A stretch of 64,000 bases of DNA from Marisediminicola sp040546025 (GCF_040546025.1 NZ_JBEPNA010000010.1:1-64000); one strand, 5' to 3'; counted from the stretch's first letter, positions 49,895 through 58,685 are shown. A program made the numbers and translations. Notes: a model not told the origin generated them from the sequence alone.

Positions 49895-50593
49895 TCAGTT
49901 CACCTGTTCGGCGTCCGCAATCACGTCGGCGATCTCGTCGGCGGGGTGGCGGCCTTTGCGGCTGAAGCGAGAACGGCCCGCCTTCGTGAGCTCGATGAGG
50001 ATCGGGATGCCCGACAGCAGGACGATCGCGATGATGAAGTACTCCGCGTTCGCGGCCACAAAGGGAATCTGTCCGAGGAAGAAGCCCACGCAGGTCAGCC
50101 CGACGCCCCAGAGGAAGGCGCCGATCAGGTTGAAGATCACGAAGGTGCGGTACTTCATCTTGCCGACGCCCGCCGCCACCGGCACGAAGGCGCGGAACAC
50201 CGGCAGGAAGCGCGCCAGGATGATCGCCTTGCCGCCGTGCTTGGCGAAGAACGCGTTGGTTCGCTCGACGTTCTCCGGGTTGAAGAGACGGCTCTCCTTG
50301 CGCTTGAAGATCGCCGGGCCGGCCTTGCGCCCGATCGCATACGCGAGTTGGTCGCCAGCGAAGGCGGCGACGAAGATCACCGACACCGTGACCCAGAGCG
50401 GAAAGTTCACGAAGCCCGTTGCCGTCAGCAGGCCGACGGTGAACAGGAGCGAGTCGCCGGGCAGGAACGAGAGCACGATGAAGCCGGTCTCGATGAAGAC
50501 GATGGCGGCGACGCCCAGGAGTACGAATGGGCCGAACCAGCGGATCAGCCAGTCGGCGTCGAGGAATTCGATCCCGAAGAGCAAAGCAGTCAT
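49895..50593 (-). CDS. DedA-family membrane protein
   Basis: A 232-aa protein with about five membrane helices. The SNARE-associated/DedA core includes ETGFIVLSFLPGDSLLFTVG, FAGDQLAYAIGRKAGPAIF, and the RFLPVFRAFVPVAAG motif with essential arginines. The family supports membrane integrity, probably as a proton-dependent lipid (undecaprenyl phosphate) flippase. A TAGGAT box on the minus strand 8 nt before the ATG suggests a leaderless message. The C-terminal tail is charged. Confidence 0.9.
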   Translation of the reverse strand: MTALLFGIEFLDADWLIRWFGPFVLLGVAAIVFIETGFIVLSFLPGDSLLFTVGLLTATGFVNFPLWVTVSVIFVAAFAGDQLAYAIGRKAGPAIFKRKESRLFNPENVERTNAFFAKHGGKAIILARFLPVFRAFVPVAAGVGKMKYRTFVIFNLIGAFLWGVGLTCVGFFLGQIPFVAANAEYFIIAIVLLSGIPILIELTKAGRSRFSRKGRHPADEIADVIADAEQVN

Positions 50594-50664
50594 GGGGATT
50601 GATCCTAACAGCCGCCCCGTCGATGCCCGGCTGAGAGGTGGGGCACGGCCAGCCCCTGCAGAGC

Positions 50665-50829
50665 CTAGCCCGCCTCTTCCCGGTCGTCGTCGAGAGGCGG
50701 GGTTTCCTCCTCGTCCTCCTCGACCCGTTCGTCGGGGTCGATGGTCGCCGGCGCGGGAGGCGGGTCGGTTTCGTCCGCCAGGTCGACCACGCGCTCGTCA
50801 TCGAGATTCGGTTCGTATTCTCTGCTCAT
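50665..50829 (-). CDS. Small acidic protein, function unknown
   Basis: A 54-aa frame starting MSREYEPNLDDERVVDLADE and ending in DDDREEAG, with more than a third Asp/Glu and a proline-rich middle. An AGAGGA ribosome site precedes the ATG. Composition suggests an intrinsically disordered protein. Its first 20 residues look like a folded or recognised motif; the rest is low complexity. It is a short frame, so coding status is probable rather than certain. Confidence 0.55.
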   Translation of the reverse strand: MSREYEPNLDDERVVDLADETDPPPAPATIDPDERVEEDEEETPPLDDDREEAG

Positions 50830-50932
50830 GGCTCGAGTTCCTCTCCCTGCGCGGTTGCTGCTGACCTACTCCGACACGCTACGCCGCCTCGATGCCGCAC
50901 TCAACGGCTCTGCCCCCGGTCGCGCCGCGCAG

Positions 50933-50973
50933 CACGAAGGCCCCGCCGCGGGGTGCTCGACGGGGCCTTCGTG
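50933..50973 (-). terminator. GC-rich hairpin after the secreted-protein gene
   Basis: CACGAAGGCCCCG and CGGGGCCTTCGTG form a perfect 13-bp stem 14 bp beyond the stop at 50987. There is no U tract, as often seen for actinobacterial terminators. Confidence 0.6.
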
Positions 50974-50986
50974 GAGGTGGCAGTGC

Positions 50987-51547
50987 TTAGTCGCCCAGGA
51001 CCGACGTGAGGTCGGTGTCGCCGAGGATGCCGTCCACGAGGGCATCCGTGTCGACCGTTCCGTCGACCACGTCGGTGACGACGTCGCCGGAGTCGCTGCT
51101 CGTCGAGGTCTCGTTGCCGGAGGCAACGGGCGCGGTGACGGGGGCATTAACCGGGGTGGTGACGGGGATGTCGTTACCCGAGGCGACGGGCGCGGTCACG
51201 TCGTTACCCGACGCGACAGCGTTGCCCGAGAGGTTGTCGCCGCTGAGAACGTCGCCGGTGGACACGTCTCCGGTCTCGACGTCGCCGGTGGTGACCTCGG
51301 GGGAGAAGACGAGCGGCGAGGAGTTGGAGAGCTCGCCACCGGTCAGACCGAAGTTGCTCGTGAGGTCGCCGACCGAAAGGTTCTCCAGCAGGCCGGCCTG
51401 TGCTGCGCGGTCGCTCGAGCTCGTGAGCGAGCCGACCTGCTCGCTGGAGGTGGAGGCCATGGCGGGGGCGGCGGCGCCCGCAATGATGAGTCCTGCTCCT
51501 GCAACTGCGATGGCACCAAATGCGGACTTCTTCGTGAAGATGTTCAT
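50987..51547 (-). CDS. Secreted repeat-rich protein, function unknown
   Basis: A 186-aa protein with a signal peptide (MNIFTKKSAFGAIAVAGAGLIIAGAAAPAMAS; cleavage after AMA). The mature part is Ser/Thr/Gly/Asp-rich with imperfect repeats (TTGDVETGDVSTGDVLSGD, then three VASGN(D/E) units) and a terminal DGILGDTDLTSVLGD. No cysteines and no catalytic motif. It is probably an exported cell-surface or matrix protein. AAGGAA precedes the ATG at 51547. Confidence 0.7.
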   Translation of the reverse strand: MNIFTKKSAFGAIAVAGAGLIIAGAAAPAMASTSSEQVGSLTSSSDRAAQAGLLENLSVGDLTSNFGLTGGELSNSSPLVFSPEVTTGDVETGDVSTGDVLSGDNLSGNAVASGNDVTAPVASGNDIPVTTPVNAPVTAPVASGNETSTSSDSGDVVTDVVDGTVDTDALVDGILGDTDLTSVLGD

Positions 51548-51823
51548 AGTGGCTATTTCCTTACGTTGTGACCGGAGGAGACCCCCGGTCGATCGGGTCC
51601 AGGTATTCCCTGGCCCGGTTGGTGCTCCGGAGGCGAGTGGAATTCGGTTTGGTCGGACCGCCCGCCGGCGCACCTCCACGGGCGGCATGCCCAGGTTCCC
51701 CGCCCCGCCGATGCCCGCCGGGGCGGCGACTGACCGGTTGGTCGGCACGAAACTGGCAAGACGCTGGCAAGCCCCATTCGTGTCGACGCCCGCGCGGATC
51801 CGATGGCGCTAGGTTGAGAATCT

Positions 51824-52750
51824 ATGAGCCTTCCATTCGCTGTCTCGGAGCCCGTCGCCACCGCACTCGCTGAGGGACGCCCCGTCGTGGCGCTCGAGTC
51901 GACGATCATCTCGCACGGGCTCCCGCGGCCCCGCAATCATGAGGCGGCGCTCGAGTTCGAGCGGATGCTGTCAGGCGCGGGCGTCACCCCCGCCACGATC
52001 GCCGTGCTCGACGGTGTGCCCCGCATCGGGCTGGATGCCGAGGGCGTGCGCCGGATCGCGGAGGACGACCTCGCGAAGGCGAGCGTGCGCGACCTGCCCA
52101 TCCTCGCCGCGAACGGTGCATCGGGCGCCACGACCGTCGCGGCCACGGCGCACCTGGCGGCGCTCGCCGGAATCCGCGTCTTCGCCACGGGCGGACTCGG
52201 CGGTGTGCACCGCGGCGCATCCGACACGTTCGACGAGTCCGCCGACCTCGGCACCCTGGCGCGCACCCCCGTCACCGTGGTGAGCGCAGGGGTCAAGTCG
52301 GTGCTCGACATCGCCGCGACCCTCGAGCGGCTCGAGACCCTCAGCGTGCCCGTCGTGGGCTATCGCACGACGACGTTTCCGAGCTTCTGGCTCAGCGAGT
52401 CGCCGTACAGCCTTGACTGGTCGGTCGAGGATGCAGGGCAGGTCGCGGCGATCATGCGCAGCCAGGACGCCCTCGGCCACGGGCAGGGCATCGTCGTGGC
52501 CAACCCCATCCCGCGCGAGCAGCAGTGGGACCCGGCCGAGCACGACCGGGTACTCGAACTCGCCTTCGCCGCCGCCGCCGAGGCGGGAGTGACGGGCAAG
52601 GCCGTCACTCCGTTCCTTCTCGGATTCATCGTCGACGCGTCGGGCGGCCGCAGCCTCGAGGTGAACCTCGACCTCGCGCGAAACAACGTGCGTCTCGCGG
52701 GAGAGATCGCGCTCGCCTTTTCCGCCCGTGGACGCGATGTCGGCGCCTGA
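51824..52750 (+). CDS. psuG: Pseudouridine-5'-phosphate glycosidase
   Basis: A 308-aa enzyme that splits pseudouridine 5'-phosphate into uracil and ribose 5-phosphate. The family pattern is clear: VALESTIISHGLPRPRNHE at the N-terminus, NGASGATTVAAT, FATGGLGGVHRGA and GKAVTPFLLGFI. Length is normal. A TAGGTT box 8 nt before the ATG suggests a leaderless transcript. The kinase gene for the preceding step overlaps its 3' end. Confidence 0.94.
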   Translation: MSLPFAVSEPVATALAEGRPVVALESTIISHGLPRPRNHEAALEFERMLSGAGVTPATIAVLDGVPRIGLDAEGVRRIAEDDLAKASVRDLPILAANGASGATTVAATAHLAALAGIRVFATGGLGGVHRGASDTFDESADLGTLARTPVTVVSAGVKSVLDIAATLERLETLSVPVVGYRTTTFPSFWLSESPYSLDWSVEDAGQVAAIMRSQDALGHGQGIVVANPIPREQQWDPAEHDRVLELAFAAAAEAGVTGKAVTPFLLGFIVDASGGRSLEVNLDLARNNVRLAGEIALAFSARGRDVGA

Positions 52751-53660
52751 CCCGGCCAGCGCAGGGCTGCCCGGCCGCATCGTCGTGTTCGGCGATGTCA
52801 TCGATGACATCGTCGTGGTCCCACAGGAGCCGGTCCGGCCGGACACCGATACGTCGTCGTCGATCCGGCACCGTGCCGGGGGGTCGGCGGCGAACGTCGC
52901 GGCCTGGCTCGGATCGCTCGGTGCGCCCGTCGACCTGGTCGGCATGGTCGGCGTGGACGACGTCGACCGGCACACGGCGGGGCTCGCGGCGTTCGGCGTG
53001 CGCGCGCTCATCGACGGGCATCCGGAGCTGCCGACCGGCACGATCGTCGTGATCGTCGATGGCGAACGCCGCACCATGCTGACCGAGCGCGGGGCCAATT
53101 CGCTGCTCGACCCGCGCCGCGTCACCGACGAGCTCCTCGACGACGCCGTCGTGCTTCACCTGACCGGCTACAGCATGGTCGACGCGCCCGACGCTGCCGC
53201 GCTCGAGGATCTGGTGCGCCGCGCCACCCTGCGCGGGGTGGCCGTCTCGGTCGACCCCGCCTCCGCGGGCTACATCGTCGATTTCGGCGTGCCGCGATTC
53301 CTCGACGCGATGTCCGGCGCGACGCTCGTGTTCCCCAACCTCGACGAGGGCCGCGCGCTCACCGGTGAGAGCGACCCGCTGGAGGTCGCCGCATCCCTCG
53401 GCCGGAGATTCCGCGTTGTCGCCCTCACGCTCGGCCCAGACGGTGCCATCGTTGTGCAGGACGGCGGCGCTCCGGTCTGCATCCCCGCGGTACGCTCCCG
53501 CATCCTCGATCCCACCGGGGCCGGCGACGCGTTCTGCGCCGGGTTCCTCGCGGCGTGGGCGATGGTGCCGGATGCCGTCGCGGCGGCGACCGCGGGCGTG
53601 CAGGTCGCCGAGCGAGCGGTGACCTCCATCGGAGGCCGCCCGCGTGCTCAGGTGCGCTGA
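52737..53660 (+). CDS. psuK: PfkB-family kinase, probable pseudouridine kinase
   Basis: A 307-aa ribokinase-like enzyme. It has GDVIDDIVV, the substrate-binding RAGGSAANVAAWLGSLG, and the C-terminal PfkB signature DPTGAGDAFCAGF with the catalytic aspartate. The overlap with psuG makes pseudouridine the likely substrate. I use the ATG at 52737; a GTG at 52728 is equally in frame. The gene is convergent with marR. Confidence 0.86.
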   Translation: MSAPDPASAGLPGRIVVFGDVIDDIVVVPQEPVRPDTDTSSSIRHRAGGSAANVAAWLGSLGAPVDLVGMVGVDDVDRHTAGLAAFGVRALIDGHPELPTGTIVVIVDGERRTMLTERGANSLLDPRRVTDELLDDAVVLHLTGYSMVDAPDAAALEDLVRRATLRGVAVSVDPASAGYIVDFGVPRFLDAMSGATLVFPNLDEGRALTGESDPLEVAASLGRRFRVVALTLGPDGAIVVQDGGAPVCIPAVRSRILDPTGAGDAFCAGFLAAWAMVPDAVAAATAGVQVAERAVTSIGGRPRAQVR

Positions 53661-53677
53661 GGGCAAATCGCTGCGCG

Positions 53678-54118
53678 CTACTTCTTTTCGGCGCGCCGGA
53701 GCTTGTCGGTAAGGATCTGGAGTTGGAGCAGCTCCTCGTCGGTGAGCGCCGCCCCGACCCGGTCGGAGATCGACTTCATGTGGGTCACGGCGACCCGGCG
53801 GAAGAGGTCGAAGCCGGCCGGCGTCATCTCGACGATGATCCCGCGCGCGTCGCTCGGGTCGCTCGACTTGGTCACGAGGGCCCGCGCGGCCAGACGGTCG
53901 ATCAACCGGCTCACGCTCGGCTGGGTCAGTAGGAGGTACTTGTTGAGCTCCTTGATGCGCAGCCTCCACCCGGGGTGTTGCGAGAGGTTGAACAGCACGT
54001 CGTACTCGTTGAGTGACAGCTCGCTCGTCGGAAACTCGGCGTTGAGGTGCCGCATGACCGAGACCTGGGCGCGAAACAGCGATTCCCACGCGGATACCGC
54101 GACGCGCTTGTCGCTCAT
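53678..54118 (-). CDS. MarR-family transcriptional regulator
   Basis: A 146-aa winged-HTH protein with LSLNEYDVLFNLSQHPGWRLRIKELNKYLLLTQPSVSRLIDRLAARALV and the wing DPSDARGIIVEMT. It is a likely repressor responsive to aromatic or antibiotic-like ligands. No obvious target gene is adjacent. Confidence 0.88.
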   Translation of the reverse strand: MSDKRVAVSAWESLFRAQVSVMRHLNAEFPTSELSLNEYDVLFNLSQHPGWRLRIKELNKYLLLTQPSVSRLIDRLAARALVTKSSDPSDARGIIVEMTPAGFDLFRRVAVTHMKSISDRVGAALTDEELLQLQILTDKLRRAEKK

Positions 54119-54235
54119 GGCCGGCTCATTCTCACGAACCCCACTCTACGGACATCCGTGGCAGCTCATAGCGGCTGTCGTCACACGATGCAGGTTTCGC
54201 AGAATTGCCCGCTAAGGGGTGCGTTAAACAGGATT

Positions 54236-54269
54236 GAGGGTCGGTCTCAGAGGCGAGAAACCGACCCTC
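54236..54269 (-). terminator. Hairpin downstream of the choice-of-anchor gene
   Basis: GAGGGTCGGT and ACCGACCCTC form a 10-bp stem, with TCTC/GAGA pairing extending it, 113 bp past the stop at 54382 and before marR. It has no strong U tract. Confidence 0.4.
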
Positions 54270-54381
54270 TCCCTTGCACCAAGAGTGTCCTGCAATCACA
54301 TTCCGCTTCAGTTGCCACAGCAAACAACTTCCGCTCTATGAATGTATAACAGGTCGGTAACGAGCGCCAGTTATCCAAACG

Positions 54382-56070
54382 TTATTTTTTGGATTTTTTC
54401 TGCTGGCCCACAGAAACGGCCTCGATCGAGAACAGCGTCGTCGTGCCCGAGACCTCGTTGCCGACGGCGAGCATCGGCTGACCGGTCGCAGATTCCTTGG
54501 CTGTGATGAACGCCAGCCCCTCGGGTCCGAGGTCGCCGGCGGCCGTCAGCGCGGCGCCCTGGTCGTCGGCATCCGCGACGGAAACGGAGAAGTCTCGGTT
54601 GTTGATGTAGGTCACGAAGCGGCTCTCGGCGGGAGCGGTAATGTCATAGACGACGATTCCGCCCACCCGCTCGAGGCCGATGAACGCGTAGGTGTGCCCG
54701 CGGACCTTGCCGATCGCGAGGTTCTCCGGTTCCGGTCCCTTGTCGTCGCTGCGGCCCTCGAGGTTCGACTCGGAGTGGTTGGAGTTGAAGAAGGCCGGCT
54801 GCGCGGCGGCGGTGATCTCTTCGAGCGCGTCGCCGGAGTCGAACACCTGATCGCCGTCGGGCGTCCAAATCGAGAAGGACCTGGCGCCGAAGGCGTACAG
54901 CTCCTCGTAGCAGCCCAGCACCGCGTTGAAGCCGTTCTCGGTCGTCACGTTGAGGCGGCCGAGGTCTGCGTCTCCGGTTAAGGCGGCGAGGGGGCTCGAC
55001 GCGCACACCTCGAGATCCCCGGCCCGCGCGCCCTCCTCGTAGTCGCCCCACTCGCGGGCGTCGCCCTCGTTGGCCGTGACCAGGTAGTCCCGTCCGCGCG
55101 TCGTGTAGGCGGTGATTCCGTCGGGCATGTACATGCCGAACAGGCCTGGGAAGGTGCGGATGTCGACCTCAGGCGCGCCGCGCGGGTCCCGGTCGGACGG
55201 ATCGAGGCCGGCCCCAGCGACACCATGGTCCTTGAATCCGAACGACCGGATGTCGGTGACCTCGGCGTCGGGCAGGTTGACCTCGGCGACGGCGTTCGCT
55301 TCCTGCAACACGACGTAGGCGGTCGACTTGATCACTGTGACGTATTCGGGCTCCAGCGACCGGGAGACCGGATTCGTGTCGCCGGCGATGCCCGCGAACA
55401 CGCGCACCCGCTCGTCGAGAACGCGGCTGCCGCCCTGCTCGAACTCGGTGAACCCGGCGGCGCGAACGGCAGACTGGCCGGGTGCCGTGCGCGTCGTCGG
55501 CAGTGTGACGATGCTGACGGAGCCCTCCGGATCGATCGTGTAGTCGTCATTCGGTTCGCCCTCGTTGGCGACGACGGCGAAGCGTCCGTCGGGAGAGAAG
55601 GTGACCATGTCGGGGAGCGCGCCGACCGTGACCGCGCCGAGAGCGGCATCCGCCTCGTCCGCGGCCGCATCGAAAAACGCGAGAGTTCCGTTGTCGGTCT
55701 TCGTGGGCGCCTCGAGGGCAATAGCCCCCAGCCCGTCGGCACGCACGGCGACGGAGTTGGCGACGCCGTCGTTCGCGAGGCTGAACAGCTTGAGGGGCTC
55801 CGCGGGGTTGGAGACGTCGAGCACATCGACCGTTCCCGCGAGGGCGTTCACGACGAAGAGCCGGTCGCCGAAGTACGCGACAATCTCGGCCGCCGACTCG
55901 TCGAAGACGCCGGTCTCGTAGCTCCCGATCGGCGAGAGGGTCAGCGCGGCGTCGTCAGCCGAGAGGACGACCGGGGCGGTGACCGGCTCGGCGTTCGCGG
56001 CGGGTGCGGACAGCCCCAGCAGGGCGAGAGCGAGGGCAGTGGCGAGGGGTGCGGCGCCGATTCTGGGCAT
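54382..56070 (-). CDS. Secreted choice-of-anchor I family beta-propeller protein
   Basis: A 562-aa exported protein with a signal peptide (about 27 residues, cleaving near ANA) and WD40/YVTN-like propeller repeats: DRLFVVNALAGTVDVLDVSNP, TFSPDGRFAVVANEGEPNDDY, YLVTANEGDAREW and YAFIGLERVGGIVVYDI. This is the pattern of choice-of-anchor I proteins, which are often linked to phosphatase-like domains. No anchor domain follows; it ends in QQKKSKK. The role is unknown; metal or phosphate binding at the cell surface is possible. Confidence 0.78.
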   Translation of the reverse strand: MPRIGAAPLATALALALLGLSAPAANAEPVTAPVVLSADDAALTLSPIGSYETGVFDESAAEIVAYFGDRLFVVNALAGTVDVLDVSNPAEPLKLFSLANDGVANSVAVRADGLGAIALEAPTKTDNGTLAFFDAAADEADAALGAVTVGALPDMVTFSPDGRFAVVANEGEPNDDYTIDPEGSVSIVTLPTTRTAPGQSAVRAAGFTEFEQGGSRVLDERVRVFAGIAGDTNPVSRSLEPEYVTVIKSTAYVVLQEANAVAEVNLPDAEVTDIRSFGFKDHGVAGAGLDPSDRDPRGAPEVDIRTFPGLFGMYMPDGITAYTTRGRDYLVTANEGDAREWGDYEEGARAGDLEVCASSPLAALTGDADLGRLNVTTENGFNAVLGCYEELYAFGARSFSIWTPDGDQVFDSGDALEEITAAAQPAFFNSNHSESNLEGRSDDKGPEPENLAIGKVRGHTYAFIGLERVGGIVVYDITAPAESRFVTYINNRDFSVSVADADDQGAALTAAGDLGPEGLAFITAKESATGQPMLAVGNEVSGTTTLFSIEAVSVGQQKKSKK

Positions 56071-56181
56071 GGTGTCTCCGATACGGGGGGCGAGCAGGGA
56101 AGCCCCTGTTTATCGACCGCCCGTGGCGACGAGGTGAACGGTGGGTGACCAGAAATCGATGCGGTGGGCAGCGCCGGAGGC

Positions 56182-56880
56182 CTAGAAGAAGTCGGGGCTC
56201 GGCGTGGAGGCGTAGCGAATCGACACGTCGGCGTGCCGGTCGAAGCGGTAGCCGACACCGCGCACCGTTCGCACGACGTCCTCATAGGCGCCCAGCTTGG
56301 AGCGCAGGCGCCGCACGTGCACGTCGATCGTGCGCTCGTTGGGGGCGTCCTCGTCGTCGCCGTCGGACCAGAGCGCGGAGATGAGCTCCGCGCGCTCGAT
56401 CGTGCGCCCCTCACGCAGCACGAGGTACTGCAGCAGCTCGAACTCCTTATAGGTGACACCGGCGGTCTCCTCATCGAGCACCAGGCGCTTGCGCGACAGG
56501 TCGATGACGACGCCGGCGCGCTTCTCCGGCTCCGGCTCGGGGGCCTGGCGGTGCTTCGCGAGCGCCGACGGGTCCTGCAGGGCGAGACGCACGACGTCCA
56601 CGTCGCGCCCGCCGGCGCCGGCAGGGGCCAGTGCCACGGCGGCGTAGGTCTCCGCGGTGGGAACGAGCTGCGCGGTGAGCTTCTTGAGCTGTTCGACTAT
56701 GGCGCCGAGATCGGTGCCGGCCGCGGCGGCCTTCGCGTCGTCGATGCCGACGTAGAGCACGAAGCCGCGCGGCTCGGTGCCGGCCGGCACGGCGCGAAGG
56801 TGGCGCGTGGGAGCCGGTTCGGTAGTCTCGGCGGCCGGGGTTGTGTGGGAGCGGGTCAGGTTTGCGGGTGCGAGTGACAT
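56182..56880 (-). CDS. Winged-helix (OmpR-type effector) transcriptional regulator without canonical receiver
   Basis: A 232-aa protein whose C-terminal 100 residues form an OmpR/PhoB-type winged helix (GVTYKEFELLQYLVLREGRTIERAELISALWSDGDDEDAPNERTIDVHVRRLRSKLGAYEDVVRTVRGVGYRF). The N-terminal 125 residues are Ala/Pro-rich with a small alpha/beta region (GFVLYVGIDDAKAAAAGTDLGAIVEQL) but no phospho-acceptor pattern. It therefore probably responds to something other than a kinase. Start chosen at the ATG at 56880. Confidence 0.78.
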   Translation of the reverse strand: MSLAPANLTRSHTTPAAETTEPAPTRHLRAVPAGTEPRGFVLYVGIDDAKAAAAGTDLGAIVEQLKKLTAQLVPTAETYAAVALAPAGAGGRDVDVVRLALQDPSALAKHRQAPEPEPEKRAGVVIDLSRKRLVLDEETAGVTYKEFELLQYLVLREGRTIERAELISALWSDGDDEDAPNERTIDVHVRRLRSKLGAYEDVVRTVRGVGYRFDRHADVSIRYASTPSPDFF

Positions 56881-57133
56881 CGTTAACGGATCCTTGAGGG
56901 GTGTGAAGGGCCTCTGATGACGAGGGTGTGATCCTTCGGGGAAGTGCGGGTCGTGCAGTGCGGGTCGCATCCGTTATGAAGGAGGCGGCCCGGGGAGCTC
57001 ACTCGTCGAGAAGAGATTCGACGACGGTGCGGCTCGGCAAGGATTTGGCCGTTAGGCGCACATTCGACAACACATCACGCCAGCGGTCCCACGAGCCTCA
57101 AAGGAGGTCAGGGCGTGCAGGCGAATGGTCATA

Positions 57134-57150
57134 GTGCAAGTGTCTTGCAC
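57134..57150. promoter_or_regulatory. Unassigned 7-bp inverted repeat
   Basis: GTGCAAG, TGT, CTTGCAC is perfectly symmetric. It lies in the 284-bp space between the winged-helix regulator and the pentapeptide gene, where I see no gene. It looks like a repressor site, but no promoter with normal spacing is evident. Confidence 0.3.
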
Positions 57151-57164
57151 GAGGGCGTGTCGTG

Positions 57165-57586
57165 TCAAGTTGCCGGTTCCGCTCCGTTGCGCGGCCACGG
57201 GGCGTCGATGGTCGCACCGAGGGACTCGGCGATCTGCATCGCGAGCTGCCCATCGACGCGCGTGCGCCGCCAGTCGAGGCCGGCGAGCTGCACCCCGGAC
57301 AGGTCGGCGCCCGTGAACACCGCGCCGTCGATCGAGGCGCCGCGGAGGGTGGCCTTCACGAGGTTCGCCCCGCGGAAGGTCGCTTTGTCGAAGCGCGTCG
57401 TGTCGTGCACCGAGGCGTGAAAGGCGGCGCCGAGGAACTCGCACCGGTCGAAGACGGCGCCCGACGTTGTGGCCTCGGTCAGGTCACAGTCGGTGAACAC
57501 GCACGCCTCGAACCGCACCGCACCGCGCCGAGCTCGCGGCCGTGCCAGTCCTCGCCGGTGAAGCGCTGGCCGCTAGACGGTGCCAT
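57165..57586 (-). pseudogene. Pentapeptide-repeat protein, frameshifted by a 5-bp duplication
   Basis: From the ATG at 57586, which overlaps the upp stop, the frame reads MAPSSGQRFTGEDWHGRELGAV and then breaks at a tandem CGCAC duplication (57514-57523). The remaining 117 codons (FEACVFTDCDLTEA..., with A(D/N)LxxA-type pentapeptides) are one base out. Removing one CGCAC unit restores a single 138-codon gene. Translation could restart at the GTG at 57518. Right-handed quadrilateral helix proteins of this kind sometimes mimic DNA and protect gyrase; here the function is unknown. Confidence 0.7.
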
Positions 57587-58205
57587 AGAGCCGGTCGCCC
57601 GCGTCGCCGAGGCCGGGCACAATGTACCCGTGCTCGTTGAGGCGTTCGTCGAGGGACCCGAGCACGATGGTGACCTCGCGACCCTCGGTCGCCTTCTCGA
57701 CGGCGGCGAGGCCCTCCGGCGCGCCGAGCAGGCACACCGCGGTGACGTCGACGGCACCGCGCGCGAACAGGTACTCGATCGCGGCGATGAGCGACCCGCC
57801 GGTCGCGAGCATCGGGTCGAGCACGAAGCACTGGCGGTTCGAGAGGTCGTCGGGCAGGCGCTCGGCGTAGATGTCGGGCTGGAGCGTCTCCTCATTGCGG
57901 ACCATGCCGAGAAAGCCGACCTCGGCGGTGGGGACGAGCTTGACCATGCCCTCGAGCATCCCGAGTCCGGCGCGGAGGATCGGCACGACGAGTGGACGCG
58001 GCAGGGCGATCGCGACGCCCTGCGTCTCGGCCACCGGGGTCTGCACGGTCACCGTCTCGACGCGCACGTTGCGTGTCGCCTCGTAGGCGAGAAGTGTCAC
58101 GAGTTCCTCGGTGAGCGCGCGGAACGTCGGCGACGAGGTCGTTTTGTCGCGGAGCACCGTCAACTTGTGGGTGATGAGCGGATGGTCGGCAACATGTACT
58201 CGCAT
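57573..58205 (-). CDS. upp: Uracil phosphoribosyltransferase
   Basis: A 210-aa salvage enzyme converting uracil and PRPP to UMP. The type I PRTase pattern is visible: RAGLGMLEGM, the PRPP loop DPMLATGGSLIAAI, and the uracil-binding C-terminus YIVPGLGDAGDRLYGT. A TAGATT box 6 nt before the ATG on the minus strand suggests a leaderless transcript. Its uracil could come from the pseudouridine pathway at 51824-53660. It is divergent from tadA. Confidence 0.95.
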   Translation of the reverse strand: MRVHVADHPLITHKLTVLRDKTTSSPTFRALTEELVTLLAYEATRNVRVETVTVQTPVAETQGVAIALPRPLVVPILRAGLGMLEGMVKLVPTAEVGFLGMVRNEETLQPDIYAERLPDDLSNRQCFVLDPMLATGGSLIAAIEYLFARGAVDVTAVCLLGAPEGLAAVEKATEGREVTIVLGSLDERLNEHGYIVPGLGDAGDRLYGTV

Positions 58206-58211
58206 AGGCTC

Positions 58212-58217
58212 AATCTA
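58212..58217 (-). promoter_or_regulatory. -10 box of leaderless upp transcript
   Basis: TAGATT on the minus strand ends 6 nt before the upp ATG; no ribosome site is present. Confidence 0.45.
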
Positions 58218-58232
58218 TCGGAGGGGCGCGGG

Positions 58233-58685
58233 ATGAATGGATACAACGGCTGGATGCGCGAGGCCATCGCCGACGCCCGCCTCGCGCTCGACACGGGGGA
58301 TGTGCCCGTCGCCGCGTTCGTCATCGCCGCCGACGGCACTGTGCTCGGCCGCGGTCGCAACGAGCGGGAGCTCCACCACGACCCCACCGCGCACGCCGAG
58401 ATCGTCGCGATCCGCGAGGCGGCGCGCGCGACGGGCGACTGGCACCTTACCGATGCGACCCTCGTCGTCACCCTCGAACCCTGCATCATGTGCGCCGGGG
58501 CGATCCTCTCCGCGCGCATCCCCCGCGTCGTCTTCGGCGCCTGGGACGAGAAGGCGGGGGCGGTCGGCAGCGTCTACGACCTGCTGCGCGATCGGCGGCT
58601 CAACCACCGGGTCGAGGTCGTAGCGGGTGTACTTGCAGAGGAGTGCGGCACCCTGCTGCTCGACTTCTTCCAGTCGCGCCGCTGA
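58233..58685 (+). CDS. tadA: tRNA-specific adenosine deaminase
   Basis: A 150-aa zinc deaminase that converts A34 to inosine in tRNA-Arg(ACG). The catalytic and zinc motifs are HAE (PTAHAEIVAI) and PCxxC (LEPCIMCAGAI). GAGGGG lies upstream of the ATG at 58233. Its substrate tRNA is encoded at 49705-49777. Confidence 0.93.
   Translation: MNGYNGWMREAIADARLALDTGDVPVAAFVIAADGTVLGRGRNERELHHDPTAHAEIVAIREAARATGDWHLTDATLVVTLEPCIMCAGAILSARIPRVVFGAWDEKAGAVGSVYDLLRDRRLNHRVEVVAGVLAEECGTLLLDFFQSRR

Noticed and set aside
57162..58685. A 507-codon plus-strand frame ending in tadA
   Set aside because: The first 357 codons are antisense to upp and the pentapeptide gene. TadA begins at the ATG at 58233 with a good ribosome site.
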